Made by a program: the position numbers and the translations under genes. Below the pieces are notes generated by a model. That model had not been told where the DNA came from, did not search any database, and was given only the letters and a program-made list of their open reading frames with translations. Source: JALHVH01 sp963773685 (lineage in GTDB: Bacteria > Acidobacteriota > Aminicenantia > Aminicenantales > Saccharicenantaceae). From it: 64,000 nt of DNA. The stretch's first letter is position 1, and each line of letters starts with the position of its first letter. The stretch covers positions 248,001 to 312,000 of the forward strand of contig CAVZBY010000005.1 of NCBI GenBank assembly GCA_963773685.1, read 5' to 3'. This document shows positions 1 through 8,752 of the stretch, in pieces.

Positions 1-52
1 GGGACCACAGGACCTGCATGATCTGCTCTTCGGCGCGGGTGAGTTCTTTCAT
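1..52 (-). CDS. BlaI/MecI-family repressor, N-terminal fragment
   Basis: Only the first 17 codons lie in the window; the gene runs leftward off the edge. The translation begins MKELTRAEEQIMQVLWS, which matches the start of the winged-helix domain of BlaI/MecI/CopY repressors (LTxAExxIMxxLW). The ATG is at 52-50. Two AT-rich palindromes lie 17-52 bp upstream and look like its operators, which suggests autoregulation. In this family the repressor is often paired with a BlaR1/M56 sensor protease; whether one follows cannot be seen here. The family call rests on a short peptide but the match is characteristic. Confidence 0.7.
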   Translation of the reverse strand, partial: MKELTRAEEQIMQVLWS

Positions 53-68
53 GGCGCCCTCAATATAA

Positions 69-104
69 AACTAAATGTTTAGTTTGTCAACTAATATTTT
101 AGTT
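69..104. promoter_or_regulatory. Tandem BlaI-type operator palindromes
   Basis: Two 16-bp inverted repeats, AACTAAATGTTTAGTT (69-84) and AACTAATATTTTAGTT (89-104), are spaced 20 bp centre to centre, about two helical turns. They are AT-rich in a GC-rich genome, lie just upstream of the BlaI-type start codon and end 5 bp before the -35 box of the rightward promoter. Dyads of this kind are typical BlaI/MecI targets. Binding by this repressor is inferred. Confidence 0.6.
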
Positions 105-109
105 AATAA

Positions 110-138
110 TTGACCCGCGCCCCGGCGCCCCTTATAGT
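110..138 (+). promoter_or_regulatory. Sigma70-type promoter of the YdeI-family gene
   Basis: TTGACC (110-115) and TATAGT (133-138) are separated by 17 bp, and transcription would start near 145. The -35 box lies immediately right of the tandem palindromes, so a bound repressor could also affect this promoter. Confidence 0.6.
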
Positions 139-161
139 GGGAAGAGCGAGGCGCGATCTTG

Positions 162-743
162 ATGTCGAAACGGCCCATCGATCCCAAGCTCCTGCTCCAC
201 GTCACGGGGCGAAGCGAATGGCGCGCCTGGCTCCGGAAGCACCGCAGGACCGATAGGGAGATCTGGCTCGTCCACGACAAGAAACACACCGGCCGGCCGC
301 GCCTCTCCTACAACGATTCGGTGGAAGAGGCCCTGTCGTTCGGGTGGATCGATAGCACCGCCCGGACGATCGACGAGGACCGGTATGCGCAGAGATTCAC
401 GCCGAGGAGGCCGAAGAGCCCCTTTTCGGCGGCGAACATCGAGCGGCTCAGGGCCTTGGCGCGGCGGGGCAAGGTCGCCAAGGACGTTCTCGCGACCCTG
501 GGGGACATGCTGGATGAAGGGCCTCCCCGCATCCCGCCCGACATCCTGAAGGCGATCAAGGCCGACCGGCCGGCCTGGGAGAACTTCCGGGGATTCTCGG
601 ACGCCTACAAGCGCATTCGCATCGGCTACATCGACGGGGCCCGCGGCCGGCCGTCCGAGTTCGCGAAGCGCCTGCGGAATTTCGTCGCGATGACCCGGGC
701 GAACCGGCTCATCGGATACGGCGGGATCGACAAGCACTATTGA
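162..743 (+). CDS. YdeI/OmpD-associated family protein
   Basis: A 193-aa cytosolic protein of the YdeI/OmpD-associated (bacteriocin-protection) family. Recognisable signatures are EWRAWLRKHRRTDREIWLV near the N-terminus, the core SYNDSVEEALSFGWIDS followed by QRFTPRRPKSPFSAANIERL, and a C-terminal helical region. The biochemical role of the family is unknown. ATG 162 is preferred over the in-frame TTG at 159. The gene is divergent from the BlaI-type gene and may share its operator region. Confidence 0.8.
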   Translation: MSKRPIDPKLLLHVTGRSEWRAWLRKHRRTDREIWLVHDKKHTGRPRLSYNDSVEEALSFGWIDSTARTIDEDRYAQRFTPRRPKSPFSAANIERLRALARRGKVAKDVLATLGDMLDEGPPRIPPDILKAIKADRPAWENFRGFSDAYKRIRIGYIDGARGRPSEFAKRLRNFVAMTRANRLIGYGGIDKHY

Positions 744-801
744 GGCGGCGACAGAACGTTTGGCCGCCCGGCCCGTATACTAAGGGAAAAGGAGCAGAGA
801 C

Positions 802-2175
802 ATGAAAAGAACCCGTGCCATCCTCGTCGTTTCCCTCTTGATGTCCTTCGCGCTCGCCGCCGGCCCGCTTGTTGAGGGCGGCCAGGCCGCGGACAAAGAC
901 GTCGCGGCCCTGATGGACGCCTACCTTGCGGCCTGCCATAAGCTCGACCGGTTCAGCGGGAGCGTCCTCATCGCCCACAAGGGCAAGATCGTCCTCTCCA
1001 AGGGCTACGGCATGGCGAATTATGAGCTCGGCGTCCCCAACTCCCCGGAGACCAGGTTCCGGCTGGGCTCGGTCACCAAGCAATTCACGGCCATGGCCAT
1101 CCTCCAGCTCGAGGAGCGGGGGAAGCTCAAGGTCACGGATACCGTCAAGTCCATATTCCCCGATTATCCCGGCGGCGAGAAGATCACGATCCACCACCTC
1201 CTGACCCATACGTCCGGGATCCCCAACTTTACGGACTCCCCGGACTATTTCAAGACCCAGACCCTGCCCTCCCCGGTCCTGCAGACCGTCGAGCGGTTCA
1301 AGAACCTCCCCCTCGATTTCGCGCCGGGCGAGAGGATGAGCTACAGCAACTCGGGATACGTCCTCCTCGGGGCTATCATCGAGAAGGTGACGGGAGGGAC
1401 CTACGAGGAGTTCGTTCGAGAGAACATCTTCCGGCCTCTCGGCATGGAGGGCTCGGGCTACGATCATACCGAGACCATCATCAAGAACCGGGCTTCGGGA
1501 TATGAATTTCCGGCGGACAAGCTGGCCAATGCGTCCTATATCGACATGTCCATCCCTCACGCGGCCGGCGCCCTCTATTCGACCGTGGAAGACCTTTACA
1601 AGTGGGACCGGGCGCTCTACACCGATAAGCTCCTCTCCCCGGCGGCCAGGACCCGGCTGTTCACGCCCTTCAAGGGGACCTACGCCTACGGCTGGTCGAT
1701 CGGCTCCTTCGCCGGCCACAAGACCATCGGTCACGGCGGGGGGATCAACGGATTTACCACGGATATCATCCGCTTCCCCGACGACGATGCCTGCGTCATC
1801 GTCCTCAACAACTTCGCCACGGGATTCACCGACGCGATCAGCGCCGCCCTGGCCGGGTACCTTTTCGGTCAGGCCGTCGAGATGCCGAAGGAAAAGAAGG
1901 AGATCACGCTTCCGGCCGCGACCCTGGACGCCTACCCCGGTAAATACAAGCTCGAAGGGATGCAGGCTATCCTGACCGTCACCCGCGAGGGCGACGCCCT
2001 CTTCATAGAGCTCCCGGGCCAGCCGCGGCGGCCTTTGCACGCCGAATCGGAAACGAAGTTCTTCATGAAGACCTTCGGCTTCGAGGTGACGTTCGAGAAG
2101 GACGCGTCGGGCCGGGTCACCCATTTCATCCTCCTCCAAGGGGGACAAGGGATGAAGGCGCTCAAGGTCGAATGA
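802..2175 (+). CDS. Secreted class C beta-lactamase-like serine hydrolase
   Basis: A 457-aa protein with an N-terminal signal peptide (residues 1-29) and a beta-lactamase/penicillin-binding fold (PF00144). The catalytic motifs are all present: S90-V-T-K93, Y181-S-N183 and H311-G-G-G314. A C-terminal extension of about 100 residues resembles the beta-strand domain often attached to such esterases and peptidases. AAAGGAG lies just before the ATG. Family members include D-amino peptidases, esterases and AmpC, so the substrate is unknown. It follows the YdeI-family gene after 58 bp on the same strand. Confidence 0.88.
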   Translation: MKRTRAILVVSLLMSFALAAGPLVEGGQAADKDVAALMDAYLAACHKLDRFSGSVLIAHKGKIVLSKGYGMANYELGVPNSPETRFRLGSVTKQFTAMAILQLEERGKLKVTDTVKSIFPDYPGGEKITIHHLLTHTSGIPNFTDSPDYFKTQTLPSPVLQTVERFKNLPLDFAPGERMSYSNSGYVLLGAIIEKVTGGTYEEFVRENIFRPLGMEGSGYDHTETIIKNRASGYEFPADKLANASYIDMSIPHAAGALYSTVEDLYKWDRALYTDKLLSPAARTRLFTPFKGTYAYGWSIGSFAGHKTIGHGGGINGFTTDIIRFPDDDACVIVLNNFATGFTDAISAALAGYLFGQAVEMPKEKKEITLPAATLDAYPGKYKLEGMQAILTVTREGDALFIELPGQPRRPLHAESETKFFMKTFGFEVTFEKDASGRVTHFILLQGGQGMKALKVE

Positions 2176-2250
2176 AGCCTCGGAGCCCGTTTCCGGCCGA
2201 GGACGCCGGCGTATGACGGGAGACGGGCCCTGGAGAAATAACCGGCTGCG

Positions 2251-2280
2251 GGGAAGGGATAGGGCGGATCCCTATCCCCG
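2251..2280. terminator. Hairpin between convergent genes
   Basis: A perfect 9-bp inverted repeat, GGGATAGGG (2256-2264) and CCCTATCCC (2270-2278), has a 5-nt loop and sits between the ends of the convergent genes at 2175 and 2285. There is no strong T-tract, so terminator activity is only likely. Confidence 0.5.
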
Positions 2281-2284
2281 AGCC

Positions 2285-2728
2285 CTAATCGTAGGCTTCC
2301 ATGACCTTTTTGTCTTCCTTCATCAGGGCTCCGGCGATCTCTTCCATCCCCGTCTCTTTCCAAAAGTCCAGCTGCTCGTGGACTTTCGAATACTTCAAGG
2401 GGATAGGATGGGTGCCGACCACCACCGGGATGCCGTACCGGGTCTCGATGAACTCTTTGAACTCCCGGATCCGGGGACAGGGGGGATAGCCGACGACGAG
2501 CCCCGTTGCCAGGTGGATGACCTGGGCCCCGTTCTTGATCATCTCTTCCGGGACGTATTCGACGTTCCCGCCCGGACAGCCGCCGCAGGTCGAAAAGCCG
2601 ACGAGCTCGACGGGCTCATCCTTGGGATAGGCGGCGAACGCCCCGGCGCGCTCCCGCAAGGCCCTGAAACACTTCCCGCCGCCGCAGCTCTGATAGCGTC
2701 CGCAGATGATGATGCCGATCTTTTTCAT
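2285..2728 (-). CDS. CGGC-domain putative metal-binding protein
   Basis: A 147-aa soluble protein with the defining features of the CGGC domain (PF08821): an N-terminal IGIIICGRYQSCGGGKCF segment, the central FSTCGGCPGGN motif, and a later HLATGLVVGYPPCPR segment. The clustered Cys and His residues suggest zinc or other metal binding; no enzymatic role is established for the family. Start ATG 2728 is preceded by GGGAGGAACG. An ArsR/SmtB-like dyad lies in the promoter, consistent with a metal-responsive role. Confidence 0.85.
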   Translation of the reverse strand: MKKIGIIICGRYQSCGGGKCFRALRERAGAFAAYPKDEPVELVGFSTCGGCPGGNVEYVPEEMIKNGAQVIHLATGLVVGYPPCPRIREFKEFIETRYGIPVVVGTHPIPLKYSKVHEQLDFWKETGMEEIAGALMKEDKKVMEAYD

Positions 2729-2789
2729 CGTTCCTCCCTTGCCGTCAGCCTTCGTATCCGTCGGTCTGCCGCCTCTTATCCCAATCCCT

Positions 2790-2818
2790 ATTATAATGAA
2801 TATATATTCATAATATAA
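2790..2818 (-). promoter_or_regulatory. CGGC-gene promoter with ArsR/SmtB-like operator
   Basis: On the minus strand a TATAAT -10 box (2795-2790) and a TTATAT -35-like box (2818-2813) are separated by 17 bp. The spacer is almost entirely the perfect palindrome ATGAATATATATTCAT (2796-2811). It contains TGAA-N6-TTCA, the core of many ArsR/SmtB metal-sensor operators. The placement between -35 and -10 is typical of a repressor site. The regulator itself is not in the window. Confidence 0.55.
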
Positions 2819-2839
2819 TCCCGCGATCTCCCGGCCTGT

Positions 2840-2869
2840 TTGACGTTGCCGCTCATCGACTGTTAGAAT
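2840..2869 (+). promoter_or_regulatory. Promoter of the M14 peptidase gene
   Basis: TTGACG (2840-2845) and TAGAAT (2864-2869) are separated by 18 bp. Transcription would start near 2877, about 64 nt before the preferred start codon at 2941. Confidence 0.5.
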
Positions 2870-2940
2870 CCCGGAGGCGTGAGCCGATGTCCCGGCGCGT
2901 TGATTGTGATATTGGCAATGACGGCATAAAGGAGACGCAG

Positions 2941-4798
2941 TTGAGCATAAAGAGAATCTCCCGGTCGTTCGGTTTCATCATCGCGGCCACGCTTGTGATG
3001 TTCATTCCCGTCGTCTCGATCTCGGGGGATACGGCCGGAAACTCCGCTTCGCCGGCAGTGCTTCCGGCGCTTCCGTTCGACCATATCCTCCGCTACGACG
3101 AGCTGACCGCGCTCCTGAAGGGCTGGGCGGCCGCCCGGCCGGGCATCGTCGAGCTCGAGAGCCTCGGCCTCACGCCCGAGGGACGCGAGTTGTGGTTCCT
3201 CACGCTGACGAACCGCTCGACCGGCCCGGCGAACGAGAAGCCCGCCCTCCTCGTCGACGGCAACATGCACGCCCTGGAGTGGACGGGCGGTGTCGCCGCG
3301 CTCAATTTCGTCTGGCGGACCCTTCGGGACTACGATACGGATGAGCGCGTCACCCGCCTCCTCGACTCCCGCTGTGTCTATGTTCTTCCGCGCGTGAGCC
3401 CGGACGGGGTCGAGGCGACCCTGCGCGATGGAAAGATCGTCCGCTCGGTCATCCGGCCGGGCGCGGGCGCGTCGCCCGATCCCGGTCTTCGCATGAGCGA
3501 CATCGACGGCGACGGCCGCGTCGTCTATATGCGTTTCCGCGATCCTAACGGGCCATGGAAGACGCATCCCGCCGAGCCGCGCCTCCTTGTTCAGCGCGGC
3601 CCTGAAGATCAGGGCGGCAACGACGCCTGGCGGGTCGTCCCCGAGGGGCTGATCGAAGGCTATGATGGCGTGACGATCCCGGTTCACCCCGCGCTCGAGG
3701 GGCTCGACTTCGGGATGTTCTTCCCCGACGATCGGGAGACGTCCCCGCCCGCCGGGGCGGCCCCCCCGAACGCCTCCACCCCGCCCGAGATCGCCGCTTA
3801 CGTCGCCGCTATAAAGGCGCGCCCCAACATCGTCGCCCACGTCACCTGCCATTCGTTCGGCGGGGGCATCCTCCTTCCCCCCATCAATCCGAACGAGCGG
3901 ATGCCCGAAGCCGACCGTCAGGCCTTCGCGACTTTCGCGAAGAGGGGGAACGAGCTGACGACCTACAACCCGATATCCTACCTCGACCTGCGCGCCAGCC
4001 GGAACCTGGAGGTGCATATCCCGACCGAGATCGGCTGGCTTTACAACATCGCGGGGCATATTCTCCTTCATCACGGAATTCTGGAACCCGCTCCGCGCCG
4101 CCGGCATCACGCTCGAAGGGCAGATGTCGTCCTGGCTGGGAGGACTACATCCCGTCGAGGACGATCTGAAGCTCCTGAAATGGAATGACGAGGAACTCGG
4201 CGGGAAGGGCTTCGTCGCCTGGCATGTCTTCGATCACCCTCAGCTCGGCCTTGTCGAGATCGGCGGCTGGGACAAGGTGCGCTATTGGTACAACGTGCCG
4301 TTGGAGCGTCTCGAAAAGGAGGTCGGGCCGCACGCCGATTGGCTCATCTACCTCGGGCTCGCCTCTCCGCGGCTCGAGGTTCGCTCTTTCGACGCGACCT
4401 CGGCGGCCGAAGGGCGCTGGCGTGTCCGGCTCGTGGTCGAGAACACGGGATGGCTCCCGACCAGCGGCTCCCACCGGGCGATCGAAGCGAGGCTCGGGGG
4501 AGAGATCGAAGCCAAGCTGAATCTCCCGAGCGGCGCGCGCCTCGTCAGGGGAGAGCCTCGCCGGTCTGCGGGCCAGCTGGCCGGCCGCAGTGAACAGCGA
4601 TCGGTCGCCACATGGTGGGGTTATGAGCCCGGGACCTCCGACCGCGCGGTCATCGATTGGGAGATCGCAGCGCCCGCCGGGTCCGAGGTTTCCGTCACGG
4701 CGAGCCATGTCCGCGCCGGGACGGCCCGCGCCAAGTGCGTCCTCCGGCCCGGGGAAACGCCCAAGGACAAGGAAGCCGCCCTGGCCGGCCGGGACTGA
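2941..4798 (+). CDS. Secreted M14 zinc carboxypeptidase (frameshifted)
   Basis: A carboxypeptidase A-like protein split over two frames. The first part (2941 to about 4060) has a signal peptide, the zinc motif HALE in DGNMHALEWTGG and the third zinc ligand in VTCHSFGGG. The second part (to 4798) carries ITEFWNP, with the catalytic Glu, and a C-terminal beta domain. One extra base near 4059-4061 joins them; removing it gives about 618 aa. The start is TTG 2941, with GGAG 6 nt upstream; an ATG at 2887 lacks a good ribosome-binding site. Without the second half the enzyme would lack its catalytic Glu, so the break is either an assembly error or a fresh inactivation. Confidence 0.8.
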
Positions 4799-4815
4799 TT
4801 AATAGCCGAGCCGGC

Positions 4816-6315
4816 TTAGATCTTGGGCGGAATGGGCCGGGTTTCTGGCTCTCTTCGGGGCCCCGGCTCTCGGGGCACCCTTGTACGCCGCTTGAACTCC
4901 GCCGTCACGGCCCTGTTCGTATCCATCGCCAGCGTCAGCGGATTCGCGTTCCCGTCCGCATCGCCCGTCCATCCCTCGAATGCGAATCCGGCCGCGGGCA
5001 CGGCGGTGATCCGGACCCTGGAGCTCCGGGCGACGACATGGACGCCGGGAGCGGGCTCCGTGGTCCCGCTCTCTCCGGCGGCCAGGGTGAGAAGGCGTTG
5101 GCCGGCCGTATAGGCCTTGCCCGCGAGCACGCGGATCTCATCGGCGCGGTCCGTGACGCGGCCCACCACGATGCCGCTCTTGGGGTCCGCCAGGCCTCCC
5201 CGGCCGTTGATGGTGTCGCGCGCGGACGTCAGCCAGGCCCGGATGTTCGGATGGTCAGGGTGGTGCCGCGGATTCCGGTCGATGGGGTAGAGGATGTTCT
5301 CCGCCGCCCAGCGGTCCAGGGCCACGGGATCCTGGCTTGCCGCGATGCGGTTCAGCCGCCGCGTCGCTTCCTCCGGATAGCCTTTGAGGGCCGTGTGCGA
5401 GACCCAGACGGCGTCGAGGATGTTGAGCACGGGCGTCCGGACCCCTGCCATCATTGTCCCGCAGGTTTCCCCGAGCCCGTTATAATGACGGAAGCGTGAC
5501 ATGCCGTCGGCCATGGACACCAGCCCGTAGACGAGCTTGAGGGAGGCCGTGATCTCCGAGCCGCCGGAATCATGGTGTTTGAGGACGGGGACGTTGATGA
5601 GCTTCAGGTTCCGGCGCCATGCCCCTTCGCTCCAGGTCCCCTGTTTCAGCTCGACGCGATGCCCTCGCGGGGTCGTGAAGCAGGGATAGGAGACGTTGGC
5701 GAACCTTCGGTAGCCGTCCGTGGCGTGGTCGTCGTCGGCGATGAAGTTGCCGCGGATCGGGTCGAGAAGGACCGCGGAGACCCTCGGGTCACGGAAGACG
5801 CGGTCGACGAGGCTCTGGAAGGACTGCGCCGGGTTATTGGCGTTGGCGCTTACCGTCTTGTTCCCGTAGGCGGCCCAGTTGTCGCAGCGGAGGCTTCCCC
5901 GGCCCTGTCCGTTCTCGATGATGACGACCTCGCCCGTGAACGTCTCCGGGTGCTCGAGGACCCGGCGGACGAGGCCGCGGACCAGGTCGCTGTTGGTACA
6001 GCCGCGGTGCTTCCATTGGGCGTTGACCTTGACGAGGACGACGTCGCCCGCGGCGATGAGGCCGCTCGGGCCGCCGAGCGGGGATACCCCGGCCGTCCGG
6101 TAGAACTTCAGTCCGCTATCGCCCATGAGATAGAGGAGGGCGTCCAGGCCCGAATGGTGATCGTCCTGAAGATAATAGGGGTCGTTCGGGATGCCGCTGA
6201 TGGAGAAGATGTCGTTTAGGACCGGCGAGGCCGCCGCTCCCCGGATGTGGCCGGCGCCGAGCAGGGGCAGGAGAAGGCCGGCCCCGGAACGCCGGAAGAA
6301 TTCCCTTCTTCTCAT
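4816..6315 (-). CDS. Tat-exported DUF362 protein with C-terminal repeat domain
   Basis: A 499-aa protein beginning MRRREFFRRSGAGLLLPLL, a twin-arginine signal. The central domain is DUF362 (VVLVKVNAQWKHRGCTNSD, VVIIENGQGRGS, LKLINVPVLKHH). Near the C-terminus a segment ending GFAFEGWTGDADGNANP resembles the bacterial InlB-type B-repeat of surface proteins. It lacks the ferredoxin cysteines found in some DUF362 proteins. Start 6315 is chosen for the GGAGGGAA site just upstream; the ATG at 6336 lies inside the -10 box. Its function is unknown. Confidence 0.75.
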   Translation of the reverse strand: MRRREFFRRSGAGLLLPLLGAGHIRGAAASPVLNDIFSISGIPNDPYYLQDDHHSGLDALLYLMGDSGLKFYRTAGVSPLGGPSGLIAAGDVVLVKVNAQWKHRGCTNSDLVRGLVRRVLEHPETFTGEVVIIENGQGRGSLRCDNWAAYGNKTVSANANNPAQSFQSLVDRVFRDPRVSAVLLDPIRGNFIADDDHATDGYRRFANVSYPCFTTPRGHRVELKQGTWSEGAWRRNLKLINVPVLKHHDSGGSEITASLKLVYGLVSMADGMSRFRHYNGLGETCGTMMAGVRTPVLNILDAVWVSHTALKGYPEEATRRLNRIAASQDPVALDRWAAENILYPIDRNPRHHPDHPNIRAWLTSARDTINGRGGLADPKSGIVVGRVTDRADEIRVLAGKAYTAGQRLLTLAAGESGTTEPAPGVHVVARSSRVRITAVPAAGFAFEGWTGDADGNANPLTLAMDTNRAVTAEFKRRTRVPREPGPRREPETRPIPPKI

Positions 6316-6334
6316 GCCCGCTTCCCTCCGCTCC

Positions 6335-6343
6335 ATTATACCA
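6335..6343 (-). promoter_or_regulatory. Extended -10 promoter of the DUF362 gene
   Basis: On the minus strand TGGTATAAT is a perfect extended -10 element. It would start transcription about 13 nt before the chosen ATG at 6315. No good -35 box is seen. Confidence 0.5.
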
Positions 6344-6371
6344 CCCGGCTTCCGAGGGCCGAGACTGCGGG

Positions 6372-7427
6372 TCAGCGCTGAAGGACGTTCGCCTCGAACG
6401 CCTCGGCGCACTCGCCCCAGCTCCAGCCTTGTTGAAGGGACAGCGCGGCCATGTGCTGTCGCCGCCAAAGGGCGTCGTCCTCGAGCAGTTCGACAGCGCG
6501 CCGGGCGAAGGATTCGTCGTCCGGAGCGACGAACCCCGTGATGCCGTCGCGCACGCGTTCCGGCATGACGGCGATCGGCCGGACAACGGCGGGGACGCCC
6601 AGCGCCTGCGCCTCGGCGACGGCCAGGCAGAAGGCCTCGACATGGTGGCCTCCGTAGAGCATGACCCGGCTCGAATACAGGGAATCCCATAGCTCTTCGC
6701 GGCGCGCGGGAGGGTGAGGAAAGAGAGACCTCGACGCTTCCGCCGAATAGCCGTCGGGAACGAATCGACCCAGACGCTCGCGCGTCTCTTCCCAGCGATC
6801 CGCGTAGCGGTGCTTATAGTCGCGGATGCCGTAGATATGGAGCTCCGCGCCCGGGACCTGCGGCAGGATGCGCCGCTGCCAGACCTCGAGGAGCCATTTC
6901 AGGTCGCGCATCGGGTTCGACGCGAATACGGCGCGGGGCGGGGGCGGCGCGTCGAGGGGAGGGCGCCCGCGCACGGCGTCCGGAAGCCCGAAAGGAATGA
7001 CGAGGGCGGGATCCGGCTTGGGAAGATAGCGCCCGTAGGCGCCGACCTGGAATCGGCTGACGAAGACCGGAAGGGGGCGATAGAGCCACATCCGAAGGAA
7101 CAGCTGACGTCGGCGCAGTTCATGCGGAGGCCAGACCAGCCAGAGCGCGCGACGGCGGCAGCGCCGCGCCAGGTCGAGAAGCTCCGGATGCTGAACGGCA
7201 AGAAAGAGATCGCAGGGCCCCGCGCGCCTCGCCCCCAATGGAGACCATTCGACCCCTTGATGGACAATAGGCTCATCGCAATTCGTCAGGCACCTCACGG
7301 CGTGCCCGCGCCGGGCCAGGGCTTCCGCCAGCTGGATGACGGACATCTCCGTCCCGCCGAGCGGACGGGAAGCCACATCGCTTCCGTCGTAATGGTTGGT
7401 CCGGTCGGCGATGACGATCCGCGCCAT
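6372..7427 (-). CDS. Glycosyltransferase, GT-B fold (family 4-like)
   Basis: A 351-aa cytosolic or membrane-associated glycosyltransferase. The N-terminal half has the donor-independent signature RPLGGTEMSVIQLAEALARRGHAV. The C-terminal half has the nucleotide-sugar binding pattern GGHHVEAFCLAVAEAQALGVPAVV followed by GITGFVAPDDESF. The sugar and acceptor cannot be told. It starts 3 bp after the end of the upstream glycosyltransferase, so the two are co-transcribed. Confidence 0.8.
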   Translation of the reverse strand: MARIVIADRTNHYDGSDVASRPLGGTEMSVIQLAEALARRGHAVRCLTNCDEPIVHQGVEWSPLGARRAGPCDLFLAVQHPELLDLARRCRRRALWLVWPPHELRRRQLFLRMWLYRPLPVFVSRFQVGAYGRYLPKPDPALVIPFGLPDAVRGRPPLDAPPPPRAVFASNPMRDLKWLLEVWQRRILPQVPGAELHIYGIRDYKHRYADRWEETRERLGRFVPDGYSAEASRSLFPHPPARREELWDSLYSSRVMLYGGHHVEAFCLAVAEAQALGVPAVVRPIAVMPERVRDGITGFVAPDDESFARRAVELLEDDALWRRQHMAALSLQQGWSWGECAEAFEANVLQR

Positions 7428-7430
7428 GCT

Positions 7431-8495
7431 TCACACGGGATCCGGACGGGAATGCGCGCATTTCGCGAGGATGTATTCGCAGATCGCCTTGGGGGTCTGG
7501 TGCCGGAGCACGTGTTCCCGCCCGGCCTGGGCCATCCTCCGCAGCTTCCCTTTGTCGGCGAGGGCCGCTTTGACCACGGACGTCAGCCCTCCGGGGGAGG
7601 GTTCATAGAAGAGGCCGTGGACGCCTTCCTCCAACGGCCTGTGCCATACGATCCGGGGACGGTTGATGACCGGGACGGACCGGCAGAGGGAGGCTTCATA
7701 ATGCCGAAAGCAATCCCAGCCGAATCCCTCGGGCGACCAGACCAGCCAGGCGCGGGCACAGCGCTCGTAGAATTCCTTCCGGGGGAGCCGGCCGGGCGGC
7801 ACATCGACCTTGATCCCGAGCCGAGCGAGCTCGAGAAGCTCGGGCAAGCCGCGGTGCCTTATCTCGGAGGTCAGCCCCCCGGAAAAGAAGATATCCGTTG
7901 TCTTTTCCATCGGCTTATCCGGGATGTCGGCGAGCCTTTCATAGGAAAGTCCGAGCGATGTCGGTATCAGCTTGTGCTGATTCTCGCGGTAGAGCCGGCT
8001 TTGCAGGACGGAGTCGGCCGAATCGAACCATGGCGTCGTTCCCAATAGAAGCTCTTCGCGGGAGACGGGAAGCTCCCGCTTGAAGTACCACGAAGCGCGT
8101 TTCAGCAGGTGATGGTTGTGCCTGGGGATCGGTGTCCGGTCGCCGTAGTCCAGGACAGCCAAAGGCGCTGATCCCGTGAGCATGGGATGGCGGAGGAGGA
8201 AGTGGAAAAGAAGCCGCCGCGTCAGGGCCTCCCGCGTCCGGACTTCTCTCCAAGGGGGCAGGACCGGAGGATAGCAAAAGACAAGGTTAAAGGCCCCGGA
8301 CGAGAGGCTGTGCCGGAGCTCGCGGACCTTAGCCCAGGAAAGCGGTTCGCAATCCGTGAGCGGGACGTCGCTGATTTGCTTTCCCGTCCAGACGAGCGTC
8401 GTCTGCTCCGGCAACCCGCGCTTGAATAGGGAGAAGACACCCAGTTCGAGGATTCGCGGCTTTCGACTCGGCTCGAGGGGTCGCTGTTCTGTCAT
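7431..8495 (-). CDS. Glycosyltransferase-like protein (group 1)
   Basis: A protein of about 354 aa whose C-terminal third resembles glycosyltransferase group 1 domains: SPEGFGWDCFRHYEASLCRS, then PLEEGVHGLFYEPSPGGL. The N-terminal half is poorly conserved. Start ATG 8495 (MTEQRPLEPSRKPRIL) is uncertain because there is no clear ribosome-binding site; ATG 8528 overlaps a TATAAT box and is less likely. It forms a two-gene unit with the next glycosyltransferase, probably decorating a surface glycan. Confidence 0.65.
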   Translation of the reverse strand: MTEQRPLEPSRKPRILELGVFSLFKRGLPEQTTLVWTGKQISDVPLTDCEPLSWAKVRELRHSLSSGAFNLVFCYPPVLPPWREVRTREALTRRLLFHFLLRHPMLTGSAPLAVLDYGDRTPIPRHNHHLLKRASWYFKRELPVSREELLLGTTPWFDSADSVLQSRLYRENQHKLIPTSLGLSYERLADIPDKPMEKTTDIFFSGGLTSEIRHRGLPELLELARLGIKVDVPPGRLPRKEFYERCARAWLVWSPEGFGWDCFRHYEASLCRSVPVINRPRIVWHRPLEEGVHGLFYEPSPGGLTSVVKAALADKGKLRRMAQAGREHVLRHQTPKAICEYILAKCAHSRPDPV

Positions 8496-8526
8496 GACAC
8501 GCGGTTTCGTCAGGCGGGACTCCTGC

Positions 8527-8555
8527 ATTATAACGAGGGCCGGGGCCATAATCCA
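8527..8555 (-). promoter_or_regulatory. Promoter of the glycosyltransferase pair
   Basis: TATAAT (8532-8527, minus strand) has a weak -35-like TGGATT (8555-8550) 17 bp upstream. Transcription would begin near 8520. Confidence 0.4.
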
Positions 8556-8752
8556 GAACGCCTCCCTCACCCTTTCGAAAGCGTCCAATAATGTAAAGGC
8601 CCTTGACGTTCCGGTGCAAGCCCGTTCTTCGTGCTCGGGAGAGCCGGGACTTTACTCCGGCCGCTCCGCCACGGGCTCCTCTGTTCCGGTCTCCTGGACG
8701 GCCTTGGGCCGGGTTGGTATGTTTTGTGCATATCGGGGAATGAGGGCAGGCC

